Shown here: in pieces, positions 12,900 to 25,500 of the stretch
Numbering within the stretch: the stretch's first letter is position 1
Layout: every line of letters begins with the position of its first letter
Assembly: GCA_001642005.1 (NCBI GenBank)
Contig: LWCA01000269.1
Coordinates: 1 to 35,854 of the forward strand
DNA: 35,854 nucleotides
Reading direction: 5' to 3'
DNA from: Intoshia linei
Lineage: Eukaryota; Orthonectida; Rhopaluridae
Program-made: the position numbers and the translations under genes
Notes under the pieces: generated by a model
Told to the model about the DNA's origin: nothing
Databases searched by the model: none
What the model saw: only the letters and a program-made list of their open reading frames with translations

Positions 12900-15800
12900 A
12901 TGTCAGATTCATACGATGATTCCGAAAACGATTATGAAAATGGTATACAAAATATTTACAACTAATACAAGTCAAACCCTTTATTAGAAGATAGGCATAA
13001 ACATAAAAAAATTGGGAAAGTTGAGAGCAACATTTGTAAACTAATTTCTGGATTAGCTCATGACACCACTGTAAATCCCGAAAAGTTTTATTTTGAAAAC
13101 ATTATTTTAGAGATCTGAGCACATTTCCAACCTGCAAGTTTTAGTGGATGTATTGGAACACGATTTACCCAGCATGAAAGCAAATATAATGCAACTGATA
13201 TTCCATTTGTATCTATTTTTTTAAATTTTTAATTTTCTGAAATGTTTAGTACATTGAAAAATTGTTTAAAGCTTTCGAGTTATGTTACGCTTATTGGTCT
13301 TTTAAATCTTAAAAATAGCGATTTTGGACAAGACGTAAGTTGTAGAGCCTTGAAACGTGCACGGACCGCAAAATATTTTCTAAATGCGGATGGATGGCAT
13401 GGGCGTAGCTAGTTAAAAAATTTAACGACGAGCCAGTGGGGCGATTAATTAAAAAATGTTTTTTTAACGGGTCGGTGAGAATCGGAAAATATGTATCCAT
13501 GCAGGGCTCTTGCTCTAGCAAATTTGCATTAATTTTGAATTGATATTAACAATACTTTTAGATGATTAAAATGTTTTGCAATAAATTGCAAGAATTTATT
13601 GATAATGGGGATTACAATGATGCCGTTTATGTGGTTCATCTTTTGTTTATTTTAAACTATTTACGCAAAAATTAGATGATTGTTTTGTCTGATTTGGTTA
13701 ATGCTAATGTCATCAATTACAAATCAATTCTTGATTTATTTGAGTCGATTACTAATTTTATCATTACAGATGATTGTAAACAGGTAAAAGTGCATAAACA
13801 AAAATATTAAATATTTAGAATCGTGGTGATTATCTTTTGTACATTATTTTGGTGTCTCTGCCCACAATTGGAAAAACTCTCCACATTAAGGATAGTCTAA
13901 GATTATATTCCTTTTTATCTAATATTGAAGAGTATATGGAGTAAGATTTTCCAATTCAATTTTTAAAATCTGTATTGCAGGTCTCGATCAAGATTAAATT
14001 TGGAATTATTCAGAGTTTGGTCCATTGATTATCTTATTCCAGAGGAGGATGTATTTTATCATTTTTTTTTTGTTTGTTTTACAGTTTGTAGGTTTTGGAT
14101 TGCGTGTGGAATCAAGTGAAATTGTTTTGGAAAAAGGAAAATTGGATCGATGATTTAAATCTTATCGAAAAACCATATTCCAGTTTTACCGTTGAATTAG
14201 ATACCAGCGTACAGCATGATATTGAATCTTTAAAAATAGGAAAAGAAAGGTTTGAGTTTATGTTTGTAAATTTTTATTTTTTAGTGAAACAGTAACTACT
14301 GCAGTTAATTTTATGCATCTGTTTGAACCTAAAAAACTTTTACCAATATCATTCAAAATTTTTGATTCTACCGATGTGGAATCTATGGGAAAGGCGCTCC
14401 CCGGGAATCATTCAATTACAAGATTTATTTTGTCATGGCAAGTTAGATACATTATCAAATCTAATTTTGATAATAAAAAGGCTTGGTATATTTTATGTCT
14501 TTATTTTAATTTATATTTTTTTATTTAGTTCAATTGCATTGGTCAATCAGTTTGATTCTAATGTCAAAATATCACATTATCATATTGTTGTCGAGGTATT
14601 TTTTCAAATTTACAATACAGTAAATCATCTGAATCAAGGTTCTCCAAACGTTTTTCGATGGTACCCCAATTTAAATATATAAACCGTCTGCCCTAAAAAG
14701 TAATAAGTTGTAAGTATATTAAATGATCAACTTAAAGAATAAAAATAAAATGTTCGCGTTCCCCTGCATACCCGGGACCCTAAAATAGACGAAGATTTTT
14801 TGTTGTGATTGACATTTGGGAACACATATCATCTGCCGAAAAATTTAGTTTGTTGCCATTTTGATTAGTCTATATTTTAGATCTTATTTGAAATTTTATT
14901 CTCAGAACACGATTTCGACAGAAATGTGGAAATAATTGTTGCATCTATGATAATTGAAATTTGCAAGTTACAACCAAAGACATTACATCATATAGTATTA
15001 ATAAAATGATAATAGAGTTACAAATTTTAGGTTGCATATTCGGTTCATGATATTATGAATAAAATGAACAATATGAGCATTTCTTGCATTGAAAGGTTTG
15101 AATTGTATAATAATTATTTTTGAGCAACAATTTTTAATTTTTAACCAAACTAAAAAAATTGTGGTTTTAAAATACGACTTTTCAGTGTAAAAATGAATAC
15201 TGGTCAATGTGTACTTTAATTTAGATTTGTAAAATGGTTTGCTCTTCATTTGAATAATTTTCAAGTTAAATGGGAATGGGAAGAATGGATAAAGTTTGTA
15301 ATACCCTCTGAAGAAAGAACCAACTTTACTCTTAGTTATGTGGCCATTAGAGAATTGATTAACAATTTGACAGAGTAATTTTTTCAATTTTAGTAAATTT
15401 AAAAATAGCCTCTCATTTTGTGATAAAATTAACAAAGATTTGTCTCAAGAATATCAAAGTTTAATGATTCAAACAAGAGATTCTGTTGATATTTGTGGTA
15501 TGTATTTTAAAATTGAAAAAATGTAAAATTAACTTTTAAAAATTTTATTTCAGATGAACTTGACGAGGAAAAAATGAAAATTGTTGAAGACATTAAAAAG
15601 AATTTTAGAAATAAAACAGATATGAGTTATTTTAAAAGTCTTGTTAATGATGCTGCTGATTTTGAAACTATTGCTGGTATTTTTGTCACAACGCTATTAC
15701 GCTTTTCAGATAAAACTATATCTTTCACAATATCTGCCATATCAAAGTAATTTAATTAACATGTAAATTTTTTGTAATGTCAATACACAATGTAGATATT

Positions 15801-16559
15801 TTCCAATTTTTAAAATTATCGCTTCTCATGAAAAAGGAGAAAATACAATTTTAAATTCACTTTTTTTCATTTGGAAAAATAATAATCAGGTAAATAATAA
15901 TTATAATAATTATTATTTTGATTTGATAGATAATTGAAATTTTGATTGACAAATTAATCAAAATTGAAGTGTTAACTTGTTTGAATGTAATTACTTATCT
16001 GTTTACAGTTGATCCTAATGAAATGGCCAGGTAATGAATACTTTTTTAATCAATTGAATACTTTTGTAGATTTTATGTATGGCGTATTTTTAATAATTCT
16101 ATTAAAAAAATGATTTGTCATGTAATGTCCCAATATTGTATTTATGAAGCTTGTATAGATGATTACAGTAAATGCATGGTTTTATTTGTAATGTTTATCT
16201 TTATTTTTATGTAGAAAACTAAAGAGGCGTATGTAACTGCCTACGATAGTTTAAATTCTCTATTTATTAGATGCTTTTCGGTAATATCGTAAAAATTAAA
16301 TTGTTTAAATTTGATCTAGCTTTTTAATTACACTCACGAACACGGTGTTCATGTTGATGGGTTTATCGATTATTTGGAATTGCGGTTCAAAAACTTTTTA
16401 AAGCGAGTAATTTATTTTTTTAATTTATATAATCAAATTTAGTACATGCACTATATAGCCTATTTACCTAAAAGTGATATATCAGAATGTCTACAAGATA
16501 ACGAAAAATATTTCAAATATTATGAAACTGTAATGAATTTATTAGATATTAAAATTTAA
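12900..16559 (+). CDS. NCBP1: nuclear cap-binding protein subunit 1 (CBP80), 22 exons
   Basis: Exons: 12900-12942, 12988-13070, 13111-13208, 13250-13334, 13562-13633, 13676-13783, 13819-13940, 13981-14050, 14092-14249, 14285-14485, 14529-14595, 14881-14994, 15031-15095, 15225-15374, 15409-15497, 15554-15746, 15796-15889, 15930-16030, 16070-16178, 16215-16280, 16320-16406, 16443-16559. All phases agree and give 763 residues (human 790). Matches to CBP80 run throughout: VDVLEHDLPSMKANIMQL, YVTLIGLLNLKN, LPGNHSITRF, SMIIEICKLQP, RFVKWFALHLNNFQVKWEWE, FYVWRIFNNSIKKM. CBP80 is the MIF4G-repeat scaffold that locks CBP20 on the m7G cap and supports splicing, export and 3' processing. The N-terminus is acidic and lacks the clear bipartite nuclear signal of vertebrates. 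The basic coiled loop before the last domain is much shorter. Of 21 introns, 18 are 34-56 nt; the exceptions are 227, 285 and 129 nt. Confidence 0.95.
13335..13561 (+). other. enlarged NCBP1 intron 4 with GC-richer insert
   Basis: This 227-nt intron carries a stretch (about 13355-13515) with GGATGGATGGCATGGGCGTAG and GGGTCGGTGAG that is richer in G than its surroundings. It may be a short insertion. Its source is not recognised. Confidence 0.4.
16538..16543 (-). other. likely MEIOB poly(A) signal, inside the last NCBP1 coding exon
   Basis: TTTATT on the plus strand reads AATAAA on the minus strand, 30 bases past the MEIOB stop. It lies within the coding part of NCBP1 exon 22. Use as a signal is inferred from position. 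Confidence 0.4.
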
Positions 16560-16572
16560 TACTAATTAATAA

Positions 16573-19500
16573 TTACTCGTCTAATTCAAATTCCAATACT
16601 TTTAATTTTACTTGGTTTTGAGTTTGTATTATCTAAAATAAAAATTTACGTTTTCCAGAAATAGTCTACCCGAAATTGTATTGAAAATTAGGTAAATTAG
16701 TAAAGCATTGTTTTTACTTACAACCCTACAATGTACGACTCATTACAAATTTTGTACACGAGTGATAGCGAATTTAGGCTCGATTTATGATTTTAGATAA
16801 ATTACCTTAAAATACAATTTACATCTTTCAAACAAATATTTCCATTTAATTTTTGTTTTTATGGTATTTTTCAATCCCTCAAAATCTTTAGCCTAATTTT
16901 TATATAAATTTTAACAAAAAATTAATTACCTGGCATTTAAGAATGTTTAGCATTATATAATCACTTAAAAACACACCATTTGTAAATGATCCAGTTTCAT
17001 CAGAAATTGAAATCTATAGAAATGTTTAGAGGTTAATATTTCATTACCGGAAGCATAAATGTTTTTACGGTGTCTCTATTGTCTTCCATATTACAACTAA
17101 GTGAACAGTGGCCATTTATTACTTCATATTTACACATTGAACTATAAATGTTTATCAAATATAAAATGTTAGGTCAGGTTTTCAACCAGGGGCTGATTGG
17201 ATTTCAGGACTAGTAATCGTGAAAATTACATTTTTTTATAAATTAAAATATAAAAATGACAAATATACTGGTCATTGTGAGTTTGCGTATATCGAAACCT
17301 GTAATTCATAGTTTCTTAACCGTTGTGTTAGCACCTCGACGGGTACTATAATTAATTTTAGGGTGCTAGAAAAACTATTTTTATTTTTTACTTTATCTAT
17401 CAAAAATTATAGTGGAATATTTAAATTTTAAGTCAATTTTAATCTGATCAAATACATATTGATGTATTTGATCATGTTCGATATTAAGAGGGTGGTTTTT
17501 AAAAATGTTAATAAAATGCGATTTTTATGTTGAATTTTAAAAAATCATTTTTTTATTTTTTTCTTCATTATACAGATATGAATACAGATTTTTCAGAGCA
17601 CTAGTTCGGTTTTTTGGTCGAAAGTTTACTTTTTGCTTGGGTACACGTCATTTTATATAGAAAAACTAAAAATAATGAAAATTTTTAAATTTGGAAAAAA
17701 GTAGTCACTTTTCACAACCACATGTAGTCCCTGGTCCGCTTAATCTGTCGCTACTGCATATACAATTGAATATATGTATTTACGCCAAAAATTTGACAAA
17801 AAAACATGAATTTGAGACTTATTAAAAGTAGTAGTATTATAAGTTATATATAATATATTATATAATACGATTAACAGTGTGATTCTTTAAATAATTTAAA
17901 AAAAATTTTTTTTAAAATAATCAAAATATTGTTATGAAAGCAAAATTTGATGAATAAGTTGCAACATGCGGCTCGAAACCAAGGGATTATAACTCATTAT
18001 ATAAACTACCATTTAATTTTGATAAAATTTGGAGTTTCAACGTCAATATCAAATCCGGTTAAATTAACAAAAGTTAATCCAAATTTATCAACTTCTTGCC
18101 TTGATAACATCATTTTAATTTCTTTCAGATTGTAAGTTTTTTTAATACTCTCAACTAAATTAAATAAAAGTATTTTTTATTTTATAGTGCATAGTTTTAT
18201 TAATTGAAAAATTAGGAAAGGAGATAGAATTCATATGACGGGTCTACAATTCTAAATTAACACTTGACGTTATAATAATTTTTCGTGGGCCAGAACGGAA
18301 TGTTTTCACTTGAGTACACTACTGGTAGTAGGGCATGGGTTCTTAACCTTTTTCCATTTGGCATCCCTTAATTCAATAAAATTCGATTTGGCACTCCAAA
18401 AATTGCTGATGACACAATTACTGATAATGTTAATAAGCACGCCATTGTCTACTCTCTACGGCCCTGATTATTAATATTTATAGTTATTGATTAGTAGATA
18501 GTAATATTTATAATACATATATATGTATTACCGAATTTTTCATGAGGTATTTCAATCAATGATATTTTATCGATATATTCCCGTAATTTATTTGATATAT
18601 TGCAATCTAATTGGATAATGACAAAATTTAGACAATGTAATATAAAGTGTTTTCTCACTTGATCAAGTCATGATATAAATTTTGTTATTAATTATTTATT
18701 ATATAATAATATAATAATAATTTATTAATAATTATATTTTGTTAAAATTATAAATTGAAAGTGCTGGAAAACCCTTATATTTACAGTAATTTTGTAAATA
18801 GTCATATATTAAATCATACATGGATTTACAATAATCAACGTTTTCGATATTGTATAAGCATAAGAAATGTTGTTTCGTTCATCAAATGTCATTTTAATAT
18901 CATTCAAACATAACACTAATATTTAATCAGGGTTGAAACTATGCTACATCAAGGCCCCTCGTTGCATACAACAAGACATACGTCGCATGACGTTGTTTGT
19001 CAAGGTATTTACGTTTGAGATTTTTAAGGAGGGCAGTCCTAACTTATCTGAAATATATAAATGTATTATCTGTGTATTAATAGTAGTAATAGTAAACACT
19101 GTTCTTTATGAAGATTGAACATACTAAACGTATAAATCACGTTTATTTTTAAAATTTGAAGGGCCTCGAGCAGATAATGTCGGTACAGTACTGTAATGTA
19201 AAATGTACATAATGTATATATTAATGTATACCTGTTTGTTTACACATCCAAAATTCGCTTAATTTTGCATACGATTTACCCCATCTATAAATTAAATTTT
19301 TGGAAAATTATTAAAAATTACAAAGTAATTAATTTAGAATTTCCATTTTCGTCGTAGATTTCAATGCATGTTTTATAAGACAAACTTTCGTAAGTCGAGA
19401 AAACAATTTTCGGTTTTCCCAACTAATTTTTAACAAGTTATAATAATTATAATTATATTCAAATTTACAGTACATAATTAATAATAATAATTGAAACTTG

Positions 19501-22500
19501 CATACTATTGATAGAATATAGTATACATGAGAAGTTCCCAAACTCATTTGGTCTACCCNGATATTTTTCAATTTAAAGTTTTTCTAAATTACTCTTGTAT
19601 GCAATGAAACATTTTTCAAATTTAAATCAAGTATTAATAAAATTATTATACGTTGTGAGTATGGGAACCTGAAAAATGATGTTAAAAAGTAATAATAATT
19701 TAGATTATCTTTATGAGAAATATTGTAAATAAGGTGGATTTTTACTGGTTCAACTTTCTTGAAATAATGTAAATAAGTTACTTACCTCTTTATAATGATA
19801 TTTAACTAAAAAGTTATCTCTCACGGGCCTGGATGCTTTTTCGTAGTGTGAGGGGGGAAACTGGTTTTACCGACTAAATTCCTTAATCCTTGTCGGGAGA
19901 TATGGATTTTGGCAAAGAGCGTTATTAACTCTTCAAAAAAAGGACTTGAAAAAATTTAGGATGTTACTTATAAGAGTAGCATCCACCACTGATAATTAAA
20001 CTTAGCGAAGGGTATGATTAGGGTTTTCTTGGGAAATTATCAGTATTTGAATTTTGGTCGTGAAGAAGCTTTTCAAGTATAAATAAAATAGATTTTTTTT
20101 AATTAGAAAGTTGTAAGATATAATTCTCTAATGAGAACTTTCTAGTATTTCAAGTGACAGAACTTTAAAATTGAAACATGGTAACTTAAATCTTGATGAA
20201 TTTTGATTATTAGTTGAAAAGGAATATCCCATAATGGCAGAGAAGGCCTTAAAAATTCTAATACAATTTTCAACATCCTAATTTTGTGAATTGGGATTTT
20301 CTACATTGACAGCAATTAAGCATAAGAAACGGGCAAAGCTGCTGTCGGTAGAAGAAAAACTTCGTGTATGTGTCTCAAAAACACGTCCAAGAATTAAAAA
20401 CCTTTGTAAAAAGTATCAGGCCCAAATTTCTCATTAAGAAAAAAAAATAAATTTCGTTATTAAAAAATTTATGTTTTTAATATTAGAAGCGTAATTTTTT
20501 AATTAAAAATCAAATTGTTTTATATATGTGACATGCGAAAAAAAATTTTGATTTTAAAAATAAAACATGTCTTAAAATTTTATAAAACAAATTCTGGGAT
20601 ACTTGTTTAAAATCATAAGCAATATAATAAATAGCAACCTCAAAAATATGCATTTTCACGATGAAAATCCCAGATTGCACTTTTTTAAAAAATGAAAATG
20701 GTCATAGAATTTAAAAAAAAGTATAGCTAATACAATTAAATCTAGTGAACACACACTAAAATTTTTAATCTGACAAAGTGATGTCTTCACGGTCAAAAAA
20801 GCAGTTTAGTATTCATTTTTTTTATTTCGAAACTATTTAAATTTGAAATATTATACTGTTAAATCACCATTATATTGAAAAATTAAAAAATATGTATTTG
20901 ATCTTTGGAATTCGTATTGACAGCCTGTCAATGACTTGAACCATTTACAGTGAAAACTAACTATTAAAAATTGTAACTACAATTAGAAAAGCGTCGTCAA
21001 TCAACATTACTCTTAATTATACATATTAAAATTGAAAGATTGGCATTATGCGTAATATTCATTGAGTATAGTTTCACACTTAACCCAAATCGACCCAGAT
21101 ACCATTAGATTTTGACGAGTAAAAATCACAAAAAAGGAATGATTATATTAAAAAGTATATTAATGTTTAACAATTTTTTTTAAAATGCGGTAATATAATG
21201 AGTGAAAGGAATTAATGCTAAACCAACAGTAAAAATACAGCATAGTTATTAACAAAATACATAAATAAAAAGTATACAAATAAATATTTTAACTGTCATA
21301 TACAATTTTAATCTCTAAAAAAATGTACATATATTGGATTTTTGGGTGTAATAATTTGATTAAATATATTATTAAACATCTTACCATAATGTAATATAAA
21401 ATTAGATTTATTCAGTGGAATTTTGATTGCAGGTAAAATAAAAATGTTAAAAACTTATATAAAACATAAAATGTAGACAAAATTACATGCCCAATTAATA
21501 ATTGTTTCACTTGCTTAAAAAAAGAAACAAAATGTCTTGATTGTGAAGACGGATATTATAAATCGCTCGATAAATGTCACAGTATATTAATTAATTTATT
21601 AAATTTTAAATATAAAACTTAGATATTTTTATTTATATGTAAATAAACTTTTTTAGAGTGTCCTATAGGCTGTTCAAACTGCATGAATAGGAATATCTGT
21701 AGTCATTGCCGAGAATTTACATTTTGGGATGATAAATTAAATTACTGCTCTAGTGAATTTATTACTCATACATTATAATTTATATTTTTTTATTTTATGT
21801 ATTCCAACTAAATTTAGGCTGCCCGATTTTTTGTGAATCGTGTCAAACTAAAGTCAAATGTGAAATTTGCATTGAAAAATATTACAAAATTGAAGAAAAC
21901 ATAAAGTGCATTGGTAAACTATGCATTCATAATATTTAACTTATTGTAGCATGCCCCGAATATTGTAGTGATTGCACTTCACCAGAAAATTGTATAGCTT
22001 GTTTTAGCGGATATTTTTTGACTCGAAAATTGCATAAATCATTTTGCAACAGTTATATTTTAATTGCTAAAATTAAATACCATTTAGAGTGTACGAGCAA
22101 CTGTTTATTATGCCTGGATAGAGTTTCATGTATAACATGCAAAAGTGATTATTTTTGGGACAAGTCGGATCAAGTCTGCCAATGTAAGTTGTCTTAATCA
22201 AATGATTAATTAATACGTTTATAGAATAATGCAGTGTTTATTATTTTAGCTTGCGGGTCAAATTGTTTGAAATGTGATGAAACCGTAGGATGTACAAAGT
22301 GTGGTAAAGGGTATATTGTCACAAATAGTGTTTGCCATCGTTTCTTTTATGTTATTTTAATTAATTAATTCTTAGAATGTCCAATATTGCATAAAAGTTT
22401 ATGTGAAAAAATTATGGATAAGACTAGAGGTAGAATTTGGAGAAGCACATCACAATCGTGCATTTGTAATTATGAAATTATAATTTATTAATTTTTTTAT

Positions 22501-25500
22501 ACTAGATTGCCCTGAAAATTGTTTAAGGTGTATATTAGAAGAAAGTGAAATTTTTTGCATTTATACTGAGAATAATATTATTTATTCAGGTTGTAGAAGT
22601 GGCCTCGTTTGGACTTGGAACTATTTATGTGAAAGTAAATTTTAATACTATTTTTATAATTTTTAAGTGTGCAGTGGAATCTCAAGACATTTACTACCAA
22701 CTAAAGAATTTTGTCATCAATGTGATGGTTACTATTATGATGAAAATGAATGTATGCGTAATACTTACTAAAGTAAATAAAATAATAGTTTATAAATATG
22801 TGTCTGTTTGTGTGTAACCATTTATTTTTAAAACTCACAGTCCCATAAATTTAAAATGTACAATATAGTAACAAAAAATAGTTTAGATAAAAAAATAATA
22901 AAAAGTAGTTTTTTTGGGCACAGAAAGTATAATATATTACAGAATTATTTTGAAAATCTGAGAAAAACCAAATCCTAGAATTAAAAAAATTATGATAGCT
23001 ATCAATTAATACATTTATTATACATATACATATGTATGTATAATATACATTGTATATATTGTATAACTTTTTCAAGTTAAAACTCTGTTTTTATGTTATA
23101 TTTTAATATCAATGTCAAGATATAAAAATATATAAGATGTGGTGATGTCAGTTTCAAATTTTATAATGCTATCATCAGTTACCACGAAATTATCATCCTG
23201 ATTATTAATGTTATGTTGTAATAATTTCAATTTCTAATAAAATGTATAATATTAACATATTTTTCAGTTATTATGAATTATTATATATTTTGTATGATTA
23301 TTACAGTGTGTACCATTTAAAACAGTGCACTTAAAAATAAAAAGTTTATCAAAAAAAATTTTGACTGTAACAATTAAATTTGCTTAATAATAAAATTATT
23401 TGGATATTTATCTAAAGTATTTAGGAAAAAGTTAGAAACTTAAAATTATTTAATTTACAATAAATGTTCAAAATGACTACAATCAGATTAGATACATAAA
23501 TCAATGCGTTTAAGGAAATTGTTGTAAACATTAGATAATTCTTGAGTGCTGATTAAGTTAATACTGTTAATGATATTGGTTTTTACGGATTCTATATTTG
23601 AAGGGAAATTTTTATAAATTTTAAATTTTATTGTTCCCCACAAATAAAAATCACATAAAAATAAAAAGACCATATATTTTTTGATATTATTTTTTCGTCG
23701 AATTTATGATTTAACCAATTCATTGATATAAATAAAGTATGGCATGTTTTAAACTCGATTATTAGCTAGACAAGAAATATTCTTTCACTCGTGGTTAACA
23801 TTTCAAAAAATTAATATGAACTTGTTTTTATACAGTTGATTTGTTTTTTATTTCGTCAGTGCACTCATAATATAAAATGTTTTAACAAGTGCACTGTTCT
23901 AAATGGTACACCCTGTATAATAATTTTAGTAATTTTAATTTATAATAGAATGCACTTCATCAACAAATGTAATACTTTCTCCTATTACGTGTGAAAGATG
24001 TATTGGTGGATCAGGAAATTACCATTTGAGAGGCTATCATATAGTTGGAAAATGTTTAAGTAAATTAAAAATTTTTTATAATGTATTAGTAAAATAATTA
24101 ATGTAGTACAGTATTCTCATCACAATTCAATTATTTAACTCGCCATTAATTTCAAATATAAAGTTTTAAGACCATTTTTCAAAATAAATTGTTATTTTGT
24201 ATTTTACAATTTGTATTACAATTTACATTTTATTGCAATTTAACCTTTAAAGGTTTTATCTTCTGTTTCTATAGTTTTAAATTTTCTATCTCGCCAACAT
24301 AGTCTAAATCTCAATAATGGCGAGTTATAGAGAGAATATTGTACATTCTAAATCAGGGGTGTCAGACTGAATTTAGTTGGCGGATCAAATATGAAAAAAA
24401 TTATTAAACAGTTTTAATTAATATAATTAAGAAATAAATAATAACAATAATGTAAAAAAAATAATAAAAAATGAATTTGAAAATGGATAGTTTGAAACCA
24501 TTTGAATTAACTTTATTATTTCGGAATTTTTAATTAAAAAATGAATTTGAAGTTTAAGTTAAATTTGAAAATCAATAGTTACAAAACAATTTGAATTAAC
24601 TTTATTATTCTGTAATTTTTAATTAATAAATAAATTTGAAAATCCATAAATATAAACAAATTCTATTATAACTTTATCATTCCGGAATTTTTAATTAAAA
24701 AATAAATTTGAAAACCGATAGTTACAAAACAGTTTGAATTAACGTTATCATTTCTGAATTTTTAAATAACATGTTAACTGGTGGAAACTCGTTTTAGTGT
24801 GTTTTTTATTTCATCATATTGTGTAAACACTCGTTTTTGCGATTAATAAAATTAATATTACAAATATAAAGCATAGACACCATATTTCAATTATATTATG
24901 TTGTATTTCATTTTTTATTCATTATTCTATTATTTATTTGATGATTATAAATCTCCGATGAGTCTGATCTTGATAATTACAATTTAATGTAAGAGATTTT
25001 AACTGAAGATGAATATGGAAATATGACAAACTCTGTTTCAAAAAAATATATTTTTGAACCTTGTAAATAAACTAATCATAACAATAAATATGTTTATTTT
25101 TCCATCCACTGAAATGGTGACATTTCTAAAACGGTGTCCATTAAATTTTACTCAGTATTTTATGATTTACACAGTATTAATAAAGTTTACTCAGTATTAC
25201 TACTTTACGCAGTATCGTTAATTTTTACACAAATTGTAATAAATTTTTTAACATTTTCGAGCAGCATTTCGAAAAATGAACACTAAAGTGCTTTTTTGAC
25301 CATGAAGAGGTTACTTTTTGAGATTCAAATTTATTGTGTGTTTTAACTAGATATGGACAATCTGTGGTTTTAATCGTGAAAATGAAATTTTTTGAGGTTA
25401 CATTTTATGATAATACTTACTATTTAATAAAAGTCACAGTATGTTTTATAAAATTCTAGGAATTTTTTTATTTTTAAATTAAAGGGTAATTTGGGGTTTT

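Noticed and set aside
14998-15435. Minus-strand frame of 145 codons
   Set aside because: Runs across NCBP1 exons 13-15 and their introns on the other strand; no similarity, and NCBP1 homology is strong here.
18754-18771. Alternative MEIOB exon 8 donor (ATT ATT|GTAAAT) followed by an exon reading GFPALSIYNF
   Set aside because: The next exon meets a stop with no donor before it, while the donor at 18819 joins exon 9 in phase.
19559-19559. Ambiguous base N (another at 28663)
   Set aside because: Single uncalled bases in intronic DNA; no effect on any gene model.
22545-22817. Plus-strand 90-codon frame
   Set aside because: Covers modules 8-9 of the cysteine-rich gene in a different frame; the spliced frame keeps the cysteine pattern, this one does not.
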